Shown piece after piece: positions 37,946 to 48,825 of a DNA stretch of 64,000 nt. A program made the translations under genes and the position numbers. Position 1 is the first letter of the stretch, and the number at the start of each line of letters is the position of its first letter. The notes beneath the pieces are model-generated. The model was not told where the DNA came from. It made no database searches and was given only the letters and a program-made list of their open reading frames with translations. This stretch comes from Aphelocoma coerulescens (Eukaryota > Chordata > Aves > Passeriformes > Corvidae). The stretch spans positions 8,241,301 through 8,305,300 of the forward strand of contig NW_027184085.1 in assembly GCF_041296385.1 (NCBI RefSeq), given 5' to 3'.

Positions 37946-38502
37946 CTTCTTGGGGCCTTATCTGAAGGGCTGTTTTGCAGTGGGGTGATGCTCAGACACT
38001 CAAAACTTGACTGTAAAATGTACAGTTGCGATTAGCCCCAAGACACAAAATTTTTGGAAAGGAAGGGAAATTCCTGACATCTAGAGGAAAACCCCTGGGA
38101 GCCAGGTGCCTCCCAGGACAGCTGGAAACAGAAGGATCTCAGCACAGCAAGGAAGTTGAGATCTCCAGGTTTTCATTCAGGAGAGGAATTGTAGTGGTGC
38201 AATTTTTTACAACAAAGATAAATGGAAGTACGCTGCATCCCTCTGTGCCTCTGTGCAGCACTGAGTAACAAAAAACAAGGATGGTCACCTGATATGGAGA
38301 AACTGTTTCTTGTCCTGCCTTGACCTGCCTGGGGCTGTAGGATCTCTGACAAGTTTTTCACTAGGTGCACATGTAACACCTGCCCTGGAGGAACCTGGAG
38401 CCCAGCAAACTTGTCAATCTGCTAAGGAGACTAATAAATTTAGCAGATATAATCCCAAAGAACACGGAGCAGAGAAGGAAGCTTCTGCCAGGACAGGAAA
38501 CT

Positions 38503-38525
38503 TTTCTTCTTCTTCTTCTTCTTCA
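38503..38525 (+). repeat. (TTC)n microsatellite
   Basis: About seven TTC units. A looser CTC/TTC-rich pyrimidine run also lies at 35695-35730. Confidence 0.88.
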
Positions 38526-39611
38526 GCAAAGCCAACCAATTTCAGTTTGCCTCATGTGCGGGGAGGAAGGACTGTACAAGGTCATGCAACAGAGGAGCAA
38601 GTGTCAGCTTAGCCATGTCTAAACCAGACAGGTCTTCTTGTCCCTGTGACATGCCTATCTCCAGCTGTCCTAGCAATATGTCTGTTTTTCCTCTGCAGAT
38701 GACATGTTTGAATACTGGACACAATGGACACAGGATATAAATGGTGTCGGCTCTGAATGTACAGTGTACACCAACAGCCACATTACAAGAGTTGTATGCT
38801 CACAGTACTGCTGCCCTCCTGCCACTAGTGGCAAGTAGGACGCCTTCCTTTTCCACAGGAGGGACAGAAAGCACATGGAAACAAAGGTCCGTGCACCCTA
38901 TAATACCTACTGACAAGGTTTGAAGAAAACATGAGGTTTGTTAAGAGTTTTGCAGAAAGAATTGTCGCACCCCTCATGCCACAATCCCCAGTATAATCCT
39001 TCATGACATCACCCTTCTAGAAGAAGCACAACCCAAGATGTCTTTCCATATGTTCAGGCTGGTGGAGCTGAAAGTGGGAAATTGGCTCAGGACTTCCCGA
39101 GGCAAGGGAGGAGGGCTTCCCCCTAACATTGATTCTCAATGTATTTTCATCTCTGTTTCTTAATGTGCTTTTGTGCACTCTTGATTCCCACCAGTCATCC
39201 ACCCCAGGGCAATCATTTGAGTGTTGCCACTCTATTAAATGTGAATTGAATTAGGCAGGAGGCAATTATCTCTGTTGGAACTTTCCCAGGGTATCAGAGC
39301 TGAGATCCTCAGCAATATCTGATGAGATATTTACAGACCACAAGTAATGCAGTCATTATTTAAAATTATGGTGTTTCCCACACTGCTCCTTAATACGTTT
39401 TTGGGACACTGGGCTTCAGAGTAAGTCAGAGAAAGAAGTTAAATCACACCTCTCTTATCACAAAGCAATAGAGTTTTCCTTTGAGATCTCTTTGAGTGCA
39501 GGTCTGCTGCTACAGCCTTTTTATTCTCAGATGGCTGGAAAACAGTCCTTTGACATGAGCCATGTTTTGTGTGCAAATTGAACACTGACACTGTTGAGTC
39601 CATGGGAAAGG

Positions 39612-39641
39612 TCCATCATCAGTGCAGGTACTGATGATGGA
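39612..39641. repeat. Perfect inverted repeat, 12-bp arms, 6-nt loop
   Basis: TCCATCATCAGT at 39612-39623, loop GCAGGT, exact reverse complement at 39630-39641. It lies about 40 bp left of a CR1 tail. Confidence 0.93.
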
Positions 39642-39682
39642 TATTCCTGCCCTACCCTGACCTGTGATATCTTACCATATTC

Positions 39683-39745
39683 GTAGAATCACAGAATATT
39701 CCGAGTTGGAAGGCACCCATAAGGATCATCAAGCCCAACTCCTAT
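39683..39745 (-). repeat. CR1 LINE, short 3' tail
   Basis: TAGAATCACAGAATATTCCG, 'gttggaaggcacccataag' and 'gatcatcaagcccaact' are the reverse complement of a CR1 3' end. Confidence 0.8.
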
Positions 39746-39839
39746 TGTCAATGTCAGACTGATTACAGGACAAAGATGTGCTCCCATTGCAAACTGAGCA
39801 AACCACAGATTGGGCTATATCAGGACTTTTGTGGCAAGC

Positions 39840-40175
39840 AGAGCAAGGGAGTTACGACTTCCAGTGCTGGGTCCCCAGTTTAACAGGGCTATCAAGAAAC
39901 TGGAGAAGGAGCAGAGAAGGACTACCAAGACTAGGAGACAGAGCACATGTCCTAAAAGTCTAGGTAGCTGGAATAGGTTAGTCTGGTGAACAGGAGTCTG
40001 AAGGGGAGATCTAACGGGAGCCAAACAATAGTTGAACTACAGCAGTGGAGCTGTTCTCAGCAGGGGCACGTCATATAAGAAGGAGTAACAAAATGAACTC
40101 TGGGAGGTCCACAGTGGACTTGAGGAAAAACTTTTTAGCTGGTGTTGCAAAAGCGTAACAAAAGGTCCAACACTG
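39840..40175 (+). repeat. Decayed CR1 LINE fragment
   Basis: 'ctgttctcagcaggggcac', 'gacttgaggaaaaactttt' and the surrounding spacing follow the CR1 segment 'gactcttctcagtggtgcc ... atgaggaaaaacttt'. The match is weak because of many substitutions. Boundaries are approximate. Confidence 0.5.
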
Positions 40176-40196
40176 GATGCAGAAAGTCAATGACCT

Positions 40197-40880
40197 ATAG
40201 GTCGAGTCACATCAAAAGAGCCAGTGGGATTCACAAATCACACGATTTATTAAATGCAGCACCTCAGGGTTTTGTGGTTTGCCAGAGATAATGCAGTACG
40301 TGCAGAGTAGTTACATACAGCACCAACAATACGATTGCAGTCACAAGCTTGATATCTCGTGTCTACACTCACATAGCTGAGGACACAAGGCTTACCAAAA
40401 GGTGTCCCTTCCAGGGAGGGTGAAGGGAACAAATCTGCCAACCTATCCCTGCAATTTCATGTCCAGTCCTCATCTCCTGGTTAAATGCAACATTGGGGTA
40501 CCTTTTATACATTGTTAACCATTATTGTGCAAAGGGCTGTGGTTGGGACTGTGGTCAAATCTTCCATTCTTTGTGGGCACGTTGTACAGAATATTTCTTG
40601 ATAGGAGATGTACTTGGCATTTGGATATGGGGTGGGAGAACAAGACCTGGCAGCCTATGCCTCACTCCATGATCCCCTGCATCAATGCCGTGGTGACACA
40701 AACCACAAGACCTCCATCTGTTTTCCATGCTTCCACCTGCAGGCTTCATGGCCTATTGAGCTTTGCATTTTCTACACTATTTTACACTTAAAACAGCTGG
40801 GATGGATGACTATCTCTGGGTCTGATTACCAGAGTTATCTCCATACTCAGAGCTTTCTGGGACACAGGTAAATCAAAGCC
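40197..40880 (-). mobile_element. Probable solo LTR, minus orientation
   Basis: 'gtcgagtcacatcaaaag', 'gattcacaaatcaca' and 'tttattaaatgcagcacc' give a minus-strand poly(A) signal near a possible LTR end, in the style of other bird LTRs. There are no internal genes and the right end is not defined. Recognition is tentative. Confidence 0.35.
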
Positions 40881-43351
40881 ATGTAAAGTGGCCAGCCTGG
40901 TAAAGTGTTGGGGATAGCCCAGCTAGTCAGAGCAGCAGACTGAAGTGCAGATCTCTGAAGATGTCTTGAGACAAAGCTTCTGGGGTACAGCCTTCCCATC
41001 AGCTTTGCTGACTTTCTGTGTGGGCACAGAGGCATTCAGTGAATTATTTTAGTTGAAAAATAAACCAGAAAAGTACAATCTGTTTCAGGCAGACACATTC
41101 TAGAAGTTCCTATGCCAGCCTGGGAGCTGTGATGAGTGGTCAGTGGCAGACTATCTGAGCTGCCACCACTACCAACAAAATGTGTACAGGACCACTGACA
41201 ATCTAAGATAACCTCTGCTTCATAGTAATTTATATTTTGGGACTAACACAGCTTGCTGGCTGCCTAACTGAGGCAGACTCATGCCCATGTTGCATACAAA
41301 TGAAAGATTGCAGCCCACAAAATGCAGGTCGGGGACCAGTCGTGGCCAAATCATTCTTGATTTACTGGTTGTCAGTCCCAGTTCCGAGCTTGTTATGAGC
41401 CCCATGTGCAAGTGCATGTAGGAGAACAGAAGTCCCACCTCATCTTATGATAACAGTTCCATGTAAGTAAATTCACAGGCAACAGACTGCCTCCTAATCA
41501 CATCAATTATGAAAGAGCTTGTTTGTGGGGAGAAGAGCCAAGATTTGAATCTGAACGGAATTTTACACTGAGTTTCAGTACAAAAGGAAGATAAATATTG
41601 AAATGTGCATTTGCTTCCATGAAGAAAAATTTATGGCTAAGTAGCTTCTCTAAGAAAAGCATGACAGGACAGGTAGAGAAATAGTCCTGGGCTGGCTGTG
41701 TGCTGCGCAGTAAGAGAGGTGATGCAGGCCAGCCCTAAGATGACTGATAGAAAATGTGCTTTTCTCTTATTTGTCTCTTCTTCCAGCACACTAAGCTCTT
41801 CTGGTTGGTTTGTTATCACATACAAATTCTTTGTTTAGTTTTGTTTAGCTTGAGTGACATTGCAGTTCTTGAGAATCAACGGCCAGTGGGTGTGATAATG
41901 CTCTCTCGTGCTCATGATGTTGCAGTACTCCAGGAAACAGAAGGGTTATGACCTGTACATCACTCACCTGCATGGATCACACTGGGGGCAGGTAATGGAG
42001 AGAGCATTTCCAGGAAAAGGTTTTTCCAGTAAAGTTCTTTGCAGTGCAGCAGGACAATGGGGAGAGTTTCTGAGTTCCCCTATGAAGGCTGTACTGTGAG
42101 TCCTACAGTGACCTGCAGTGACTTTGGCTCCCTCTGGGAGATTGTCAAGGTACAAAATGTGTGTTTCTGGTCTCACACTCTTCCTCAGTTTAAGCCAGTT
42201 CCTCTTCTTTTTCCCTCCTTTTGAATAATAGCATTGCCTAACCCAGGAATAGTGGATAATTTTTAAGGGTTGTGGGTTCATGGCCAAAGAGTTGGTTACA
42301 AATATCTATACAGATGGGACAGACTGAGAACACCCAATCATTGCAGCTCACCACAATTTCCTAAGTTGTAATATCTTGGTTGCTTCTGTTCGTGCACGTA
42401 GTCGAGAATGTACCAAGAGGGAAGGGAAAATCAGCAAATCCAAATTCTCATCATGTCCCACATCTGCTACCTGACCAAAACCATAAGCCAACAGCAGCAA
42501 AGCTGCACTATGCAGTGTTAATAATGGCTCTAGAAATATTTTTCCAAGCTGGAAAATTCCCAAAGAACAAATGTCTGAGTAGGGCAGGAGGAACAAAAGT
42601 CAGTGGAGAGCAAATGGTGCCTCACAAGTTCGCCTTTGCGTGACAGCACCTGTTCTGACTTTACTTTCAAGGAAATTGACAAGGATCAAGCCGAGGATGC
42701 AGCACAAAGTTGGAAGGATTCATGAGACACTGGGTTGATGGGGTGCTATATCACCAAGATGTGTGAGCACTTCCTTCAATTGGTCAAGTCCTGTATAGGA
42801 TTCCATCAGTGGTAACCACAAAGGGATTCGGTCCCAATCCAGGTAGTCCAGGTATCCTGTATTGCCTGCTGGTTTTCAAATGTGTGCTTTAATCTTTTAT
42901 CCCATGCTCATCATTCTTGAGGGAATTTTCCTTGTCCCTCACCTTCTGACACCCTCTCTGTGTTCAAACCATCATTTTTCAGGCAGATCCTTAGAGTCTC
43001 GCTTCCTTCTTCTGCCCCCCTGCCTCTTCATCCAGCTGTTGTTCTTGTCTGCTATCAACTATAACCACTATGAGTTAGGCATGTGTCCTCAAGTGAGGCA
43101 CAGGGGAGTGAGTCCATACCCACAATTAGGTCACTTTTCTCTATTATGGCAACAAAGAGGAGGAGGTGGGGAAGCAATACATAAGCAGTATAAAACTATT
43201 CTAGGAAAACAGGCTCTGGAGGAATCCCAAAGCCTCCTTGGTCGTAGGGCCAACATCTAACAGTCACTGCTTTTATTTAACTTGCTTTTCAGCCAAATAT
43301 GGCTTTCTTAGGAAATGGCAAGCCTTTGAAAAATGCTTAACTACTCCCACA
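40881..43351. other. Intergenic; no gene seen
   Basis: An open frame of 132 codons at 42862-43260 begins with a hydrophobic stretch but has no family signature and no promoter or splice context. Confidence 0.45.
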
Positions 43352-43465
43352 TCTCTGGGATGTGGGATCTCAGTGCAGAGGGAGTTGGGTGATGCTCTCC
43401 AGGGACAGTCTCTGGGATGTGGGATCTCAGTGCAGAGGGAGTTGGGTGATGCTCGCCAGGGACGA
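43352..43465 (+). repeat. 57-bp tandem duplication, two copies
   Basis: Copies at 43352-43408 and 43409-43465 both start TCTCTGGGATGTGGGATCTC and differ at only about two bases. The period is a multiple of three, so an open frame through it gains a 19-residue repeat, but there is no other sign that the region is coding. Confidence 0.9.
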
Positions 43466-44304
43466 TCCCTCTAGGGAAACCATAATCTCCTGCTGGCTTG
43501 CAGTTCAGGCCCTTACAGCCCCCTACAAAACCATGCTGGGAGGACAAGCCCTGCCTCAAACACCGACAAGGCTGGGAGACACATCATCAGTCATCTCATA
43601 GCTGTCTCTAATCCTGAGTCTGTATGTCACATTTATTTTCTATGAGACCCTGGAACCATAGCAACTGACAGATAAAAGATGGTGAGAGCCAGAGCTAAAC
43701 CTGCTCTTATAGGAAAGGCAAAGAATAAGAAGAGAGATCAGGTAAGAAAAAACGGAAAAAAAATGAAGGGGAAGGGGAGGATAGTGCTGAGGAATATATT
43801 TAAAACAGGCAGCTAGGTGTGCAAGCTGCAGGTTGAGCTCCGGAGAGCAGGAGCCAGAGGCTGAGCCCCAGGCAAGAGGAGGTGAACTGCTACTCCTTTG
43901 CATAGCAAAGGGCACAGGGACCTGCAGCCTGGGCAGGGAACTGGGCATTCAGAGACACACTAGGAGCCAATGATTCCAGGCTTTCCCCACACTTAGACTG
44001 TAGGGTATAAAAGCACAGGGATTTCTCTTTTGGGGTTCCTCATCAGAGGCACCAGCTTGACCTGTTATTCTGTTATTGCACCATGATCAAATTATTTTAA
44101 GGATCAAGATGTCTGAAGCTCTGCTTCTGTGGGAAACCTGCAGTCAAGCCAATAAGGAAACCCAGTCTGACTGTGTGAATCTGGGGCATGTAGCTGAGAA
44201 GGGGCCTCAGCTCAGGGAGTGCAAGTGTGATGGCCAGAGTGGCTCCTGGATGGCCAGGCAGGGAAGTTTTGTTAACAGTAGTTGTCACCTTACATCAGAA
44301 AAAT
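43466..44304. other. Intergenic with a TATA-like sequence
   Basis: GGGTATAAAAGC at 44003-44014 (plus) resembles a core promoter, but no signal-peptide or other coding exon follows within the next kilobase, where a CR1 lies. Confidence 0.35.
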
Positions 44305-44720
44305 AGAACAGACTATTTTTGTTGGAAGGCACCTACAGCAATCATCAACTTGTTCATGGTGCACTCAACTCCTGCATCCAGATTGTTGACAGATATATTG
44401 AACTGGTCCTTGAATTGACCCCTGAGGAAAACCACTGGTGACTGATTGCCAGCCAGATGTGGCCCCATTCATTTACACCCTTTGAGCCCTTCCTTTAGAC
44501 AGTTCTTCACCTCGCGCACCATGAACCTGCTCATCCCACAGCTGGACACTTCTGAGGGACAGTATCAAAAGTCTTCCTAAAATCCAGAAGAACTACATCT
44601 ACTTGGTGGGTCACCTTATCATAGAAGGATATCAAATTAGTTAAACAGGACATTCCCTTGGTGAACCCCTGTGGTCTGTGCCTGATGATTTCATTTTTCT
44701 TTAAAATCTTCACTGAACCA
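44305..44720 (-). repeat. CR1 LINE with 3' end and part of reverse transcriptase, internally deleted
   Basis: The minus strand from about 44690 to 44560 encodes the CR1 reverse transcriptase block GFTKGMSCLTNLISFYD and VVLLDFRKTFDTV. Downstream come 'gaccagttcaata'-type sequences and then a CR1 3' end (reverse of TTGGAAGGCACC). About 1 kb of normal CR1 sequence between the reverse transcriptase region and the 3' end is missing. Confidence 0.8.
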
Positions 44721-45796
44721 TGGCCACAGCAACTAACTATAGGCATTGTTGTGTTACCCCTTCCAGACCATGACTGCTTCTTGTTACAGAGTTTAAAAGC
44801 CTTGTGGCCAAATTACCCTTTGAGCTGTGGGTTTGTGGGACACAAAAAAACCCTAGAGCAGGAAATCACAGGTTTCATGCCTTGGGCAGAAAGACTGAAC
44901 ACCCTGGAGTTGCATCCAGGAATGGGAAAAGAAGTGTGGAATAAAAAAACCACTTCCCTCATAAAAGTATTTTTCTGTTATAAATGCAGCTGAGAAACAG
45001 AAGTGGTTTATGCTCCTGACTTTTATATCCTGGCAACTGCAGTGCCGTAATACTTTCCATGCATTAGTGTAAATAGGTTCTAAATTAAAGGTTTTCATTA
45101 CCCCAGCTGCACTCACACCACTGGGAGAACAAACCCAGGAGAGCAGCCGATACACTCTGCAACTCCAAGCCCCTCAGATAAGCATCACAGCAGGGCTTGG
45201 ATAAAGAGCCAGCCCTGGAAGAAAATTACCTTCCTTCCCCACTCTGGGGCTTTGAGTTCACTTTAACCTCCCCAAAGAGCTGGCCCCTTCCTGGCAGGAT
45301 CTCTGCAGCGCCCTGATGACTTGATTGTGTTTGCCTCATATCTGGAGAGAATCCATGTGATTCACCCACAGTTCCTCCGGGGCCTTGCAGCTTTGATCCT
45401 TGTCCTCATTGCTCATTTTTGTTTTCTCACAAGAGAGAAAATAACAAAGATGACTGACAACACACAAGATGAGGAATCTGGTCCATGGTCACCAAGTGCC
45501 AAGGGTACAGGTCCAGGAATTTAGCAGGACTGGCTGGTGGGCAGTGGGTACGATGCTGTGCTGGGATCTTACACCACCCAACTTCCATGAGCCAACTCTG
45601 CTCCCTGGAACAGCACACATTTGCCCTGAAAACCAGAGAAACCAATGTAATTGCCTTCCTAGAAATGAGTAAGAGCACAGAATGACAGACATTTTATCAG
45701 TTGACTTACAGCAATGAGTCAAGGTTTGGTGTTTGGGCCTGGTTTGCCCAATGACACCCGTAACAGCCAGAAGTCTTTAGTCTCTTTTTACCTTTT

Positions 45797-45815
45797 CCTT
45801 TTTTTTTTTTTTTTA
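45797..45815 (+). repeat. Poly-T tract
   Basis: About 18 consecutive T bases in intergenic DNA. There is no retrogene 5' of it on the minus strand that would make it a poly(A) tail. Confidence 0.8.
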
Positions 45816-47012
45816 GTAGCTATATTTCCACACATGGGAAAATAGCAAGAACTGAGCTTCAGCAGTCAGCAGCTGAATATGGAGGGGACTGTGTCTAACC
45901 AAAAGGGACTTTTATGCAGAACAACCTGCTTAGCCAAAACAGGCCTTCCTCTCCGAAAAGCACAGTCACCTTTGCTGATTCCATTTTAAACTAGAGAAAT
46001 TTTCAAAACAAAGTTTGTTTTCCAAGTTAAAAAGAAATTGAAAATAATTTACATATGTATCTATCTCGGCTCTAGGATCCTGTTATCACAGGTGACTGCT
46101 TCCCTTCCTCCATTCCTTGGAGACTGTCATAGTTTAATTGTCATGCTTACTAATGTCCCCTCAACAGGGTCAATAATACTATTTCATTTCTCTATCCAGA
46201 CAGAGACATTTATGGAATCGGTAGGAATTCTTCACTCCTGCTGTATTGGCCCTTCTCCCATTTTTGCCCACAATGGGCCAAGTAGTTCAAAGGTATCAGG
46301 GGAAGAGAGAGATGCAGGCAATGCATGCACTCACCCTCTTGCACACCCCCTACTGCAGGATCACATAGACCTGGTCTCCTGGAGAAACCAGACAGAAGTG
46401 GGTAATCATCTCATTGTATGTCTCCAAGAGTAAAATTATCCCCTGCAGGAGAGAAGACGTCTTGTGTGGGTAGATTTCCCTGCCTGCAGAGCACACATAT
46501 GCTAAAAACAAAAGAAGAAGAGTATCATGTGAGCTCTGGATCCAAGGCAGAGGTGAAGCTTGTTTTGAAGATGAGAGCTTGTTTGCACACAGATCACTCT
46601 GGAAGATTTTTCCTGGGTTTCCTTTGAAGAAGCTAAACAAAACCTCATAGGAAAAAATAGTGAGAATTTTCTGCTTATCTATATGGGGTACCGCTGATGA
46701 GACAGGGTACAGCCAAGAGCTAGTCTGCAATACAAACTTTCCCCGAGAGACACCACTCTGCCACCTTCATGGGATATTTGTGATGCCATAAGGGAGAAAA
46801 ATGGGAAACCAAAGCTACTAGCAAGGACATACACCATGAAAGAAGACCCAGACACACTCTTCAATCATTTCTTTGTTCATGCTTCCTCCTGTCTTTGAAG
46901 TGGATTTTCTAAGGGATGTACTTCATGATGCTCCCAAATATGCACAAGGTAAAGAGAGTAAGGAAGCAAAAAGAGATTAAACATGTTAAAGGAGAAGCCT
47001 CTGCCTGAGCAT

Positions 47013-47036
47013 TGTCACACCTTTCAAGGTGTGACA
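47013..47036. repeat. Perfect inverted repeat, 11-bp arms, 2-nt centre
   Basis: TGTCACACCTT at 47013-47023, centre TC, exact reverse complement at 47026-47036. It lies just upstream of the endogenous retrovirus remnant. Confidence 0.95.
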
Positions 47037-47149
47037 CACAATGCACACACATCACCTGAGACTTTTAACTGCTGGAACTCGAGTCCCACTCCAGTTAGAC
47101 ATATATAAGCAAAAAGGGTTAAAGATAAAAGGAAATATGCCCAGTGGTG

Positions 47150-48446
47150 CCAAATGACACCACCTGAAATACAGATACATGATAAACAGCCTGGGGACAA
47201 AGTCTTAATTAAAGTATTTTTCTGAAAATCAAAACTGAACCTAAAAGGGAGGGGCCATATGCTGTCTTATTGTATTCTTATTTTGCTGTCCAAGTGCTAG
47301 GAAAACTGGATACGCCATTCTGACATCAAACAAGTAACGTATAGCCAAGCCAATTGACTGATGACAAAATCGGGAAAACCAACAAAGAATGAAAGGGGAT
47401 CTTACTCTACTCCTAATACTGTTGATTCTGGTGAAAACTACAGCATGGCTAAGTAGAAAACTAAAAAGAAAGAATGATACAAAGTGGTGGAAAAGTGATA
47501 AATTTGAAAAGAAGAAATCTACAAAAAGTATACAGGGTTCAAGTTCCAAATTCTTGAGGAATCTGAAGAAGGGACTCTCATTTTTTGTTGTGAATCAGAT
47601 AAGGCACATGATCCTACTGTGACAGAGGTAGTAAAAAACATTAGACCTTATTGTTCCAATCATACTAGTTGTTAATTTCAGGTGTTATGTGGAAGTTAAC
47701 AGTGAATTTGGCAGAATACAAACTACTTCACCTTGTGAAAAATGGACTCAATACCATCTACAGTCCCTCTCCCCACCGCGATGAATCCGACTTCCACTCT
47801 GCTAATAAGAGAGGAGCTGACCCCCCAGATATGTGAAATATGCTCTTAAACACATAGGGACAATAGGTATTACTTAATCCCTCACAGTCACTGAAACAGG
47901 TAGAACTGATGAGACAAGTTGGTATTTCTACAGTCAAACTGACCTGTTCACCATTCCTACACTCATCCTCTGTGGGATGGTGAGCATGGCTGTAGGAGCA
48001 AACCTTTGCCCTCTCGAGATGAACAAAAAGAGATGCAGCTGGTTCTGTAGGGGCAGGATTGAGACTCTCAAATACTATATGTGCTGATGTACTTATGCAC
48101 AAATTGAACGTAACCACAAGTGACTCAAGGAATTTGGAACACCCAGTGTGGTCCTCTCTGTTTGCATTAGGGACTAACCAATGGCTTGTGTCTAATACAT
48201 ACCTTCAGTGGGAAAAATCAGGGAAAGAGACCAGCAGTCCACTGCAGATAACTGCTTTTGCTGTTGCAATGCTCTATCAATAGTCCAAGGCAACGTTTCA
48301 CTTGGCTTTAGCTGCATCCAAGTTCACTTCATTACTGATAGTCTCCTTGTACATAAAATCATGGAGAATAATTACACAGTTTGAAAGGTTTCATGAACTG
48401 TGTTCAGCATGTGAGCAGGAATGCTTAATAAAAACCAAGGGAGGAC
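47150..48446 (+). mobile_element. Endogenous retrovirus remnant, pol 3' end and env
   Basis: From about 47170 to 47370 the plus strand shows, across several frames, the C-terminal SH3-like part of a retroviral integrase (a GDKVLIK-type strand, then a GPYxVLL-type strand). A hydrophobic env leader starts at 47389, and env-like sequence runs to a polypurine tract at 48437-48446, where the 3' LTR begins. Integrase followed directly by env resembles gamma/class I retroviruses, but this is inferred. gag and most of pol are missing. Multiple stops and frameshifts make it inactive. Confidence 0.65.
47389..48446 (+). pseudogene. Broken env of the endogenous retrovirus
   Basis: An ATG at 47389 begins a leader with a strong hydrophobic core and keeps one frame open for 77 codons, to a stop at 47620-47622. 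Env-like sequence then continues in other frames to about 48290, with at least two frameshifts and several stops. The short stretch from 48302 to the polypurine tract may be the cytoplasmic end. The space between is too small for a full transmembrane subunit, so part of env appears deleted. No functional product is expected. Confidence 0.55.
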
Positions 48447-48825
48447 TGTTGAGAGATATTAGTTGTTTAGCTGAAATAAGTAAATTTCAAATAGAATGAG
48501 TCACAGAGTTATAGTGTTGTGTGATTTAGTATGTTGTTTGCTTAGCTTTACTTGCTTGGCATGAGTAGCTGGATTTGCTGAAGCCGTAGTCTGCAAGCTG
48601 TGGACTTTCACCTAGATAAGTCTGTGGCTAAGAGTAAAGTTTCGTAGTAATTTTCCCAGTAGCTGGTACAGTGATGTGTTTTGCCTTTAGTATAAGAAGA
48701 ACACTGATGACACACTGATGTTTTGGTTGTTGCTAAGTAGTGTTTATCCTAAACCCAGGACGTTTTTAGTTTCCAATGTTCTGCTAGCAGGCAGGTACAT
48801 TAGAAGCACAAACCAGGGTGTCACC
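48447..48825 (+). mobile_element. 3' LTR of the endogenous retrovirus (truncated)
   Basis: A polypurine tract (AACCAAGGGAGGA) is followed by TGTTGAGAGA at 48447, the standard start of an LTR. 'gtataagaagaacactgatg', 'ttggttgttgctaagtagtg' and 'ctgctagcaggcaggtac' match an LTR type I recognise from songbirds. The sequence departs from the LTR near 48825, so the 3' part is missing or diverged. Confidence 0.65.

Larger units (their letters stand above)
37946..39682. other. Intergenic; no gene seen
   Basis: Holds the (TTC)n tract and the hairpin at 39612. No coding exon or other repeat recognised. Confidence 0.5.
44721..47149. other. Intergenic; no gene seen
   Basis: Holds the poly-T tract and the hairpin at 47013. 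Open frames up to 131 codons show no homology that I recognise. Confidence 0.5.

Noticed and set aside
42862..43260. Frame of 132 codons with a hydrophobic start
   Set aside because: Possible signal peptide but no cysteine pattern, domain, or splice structure to support a gene.
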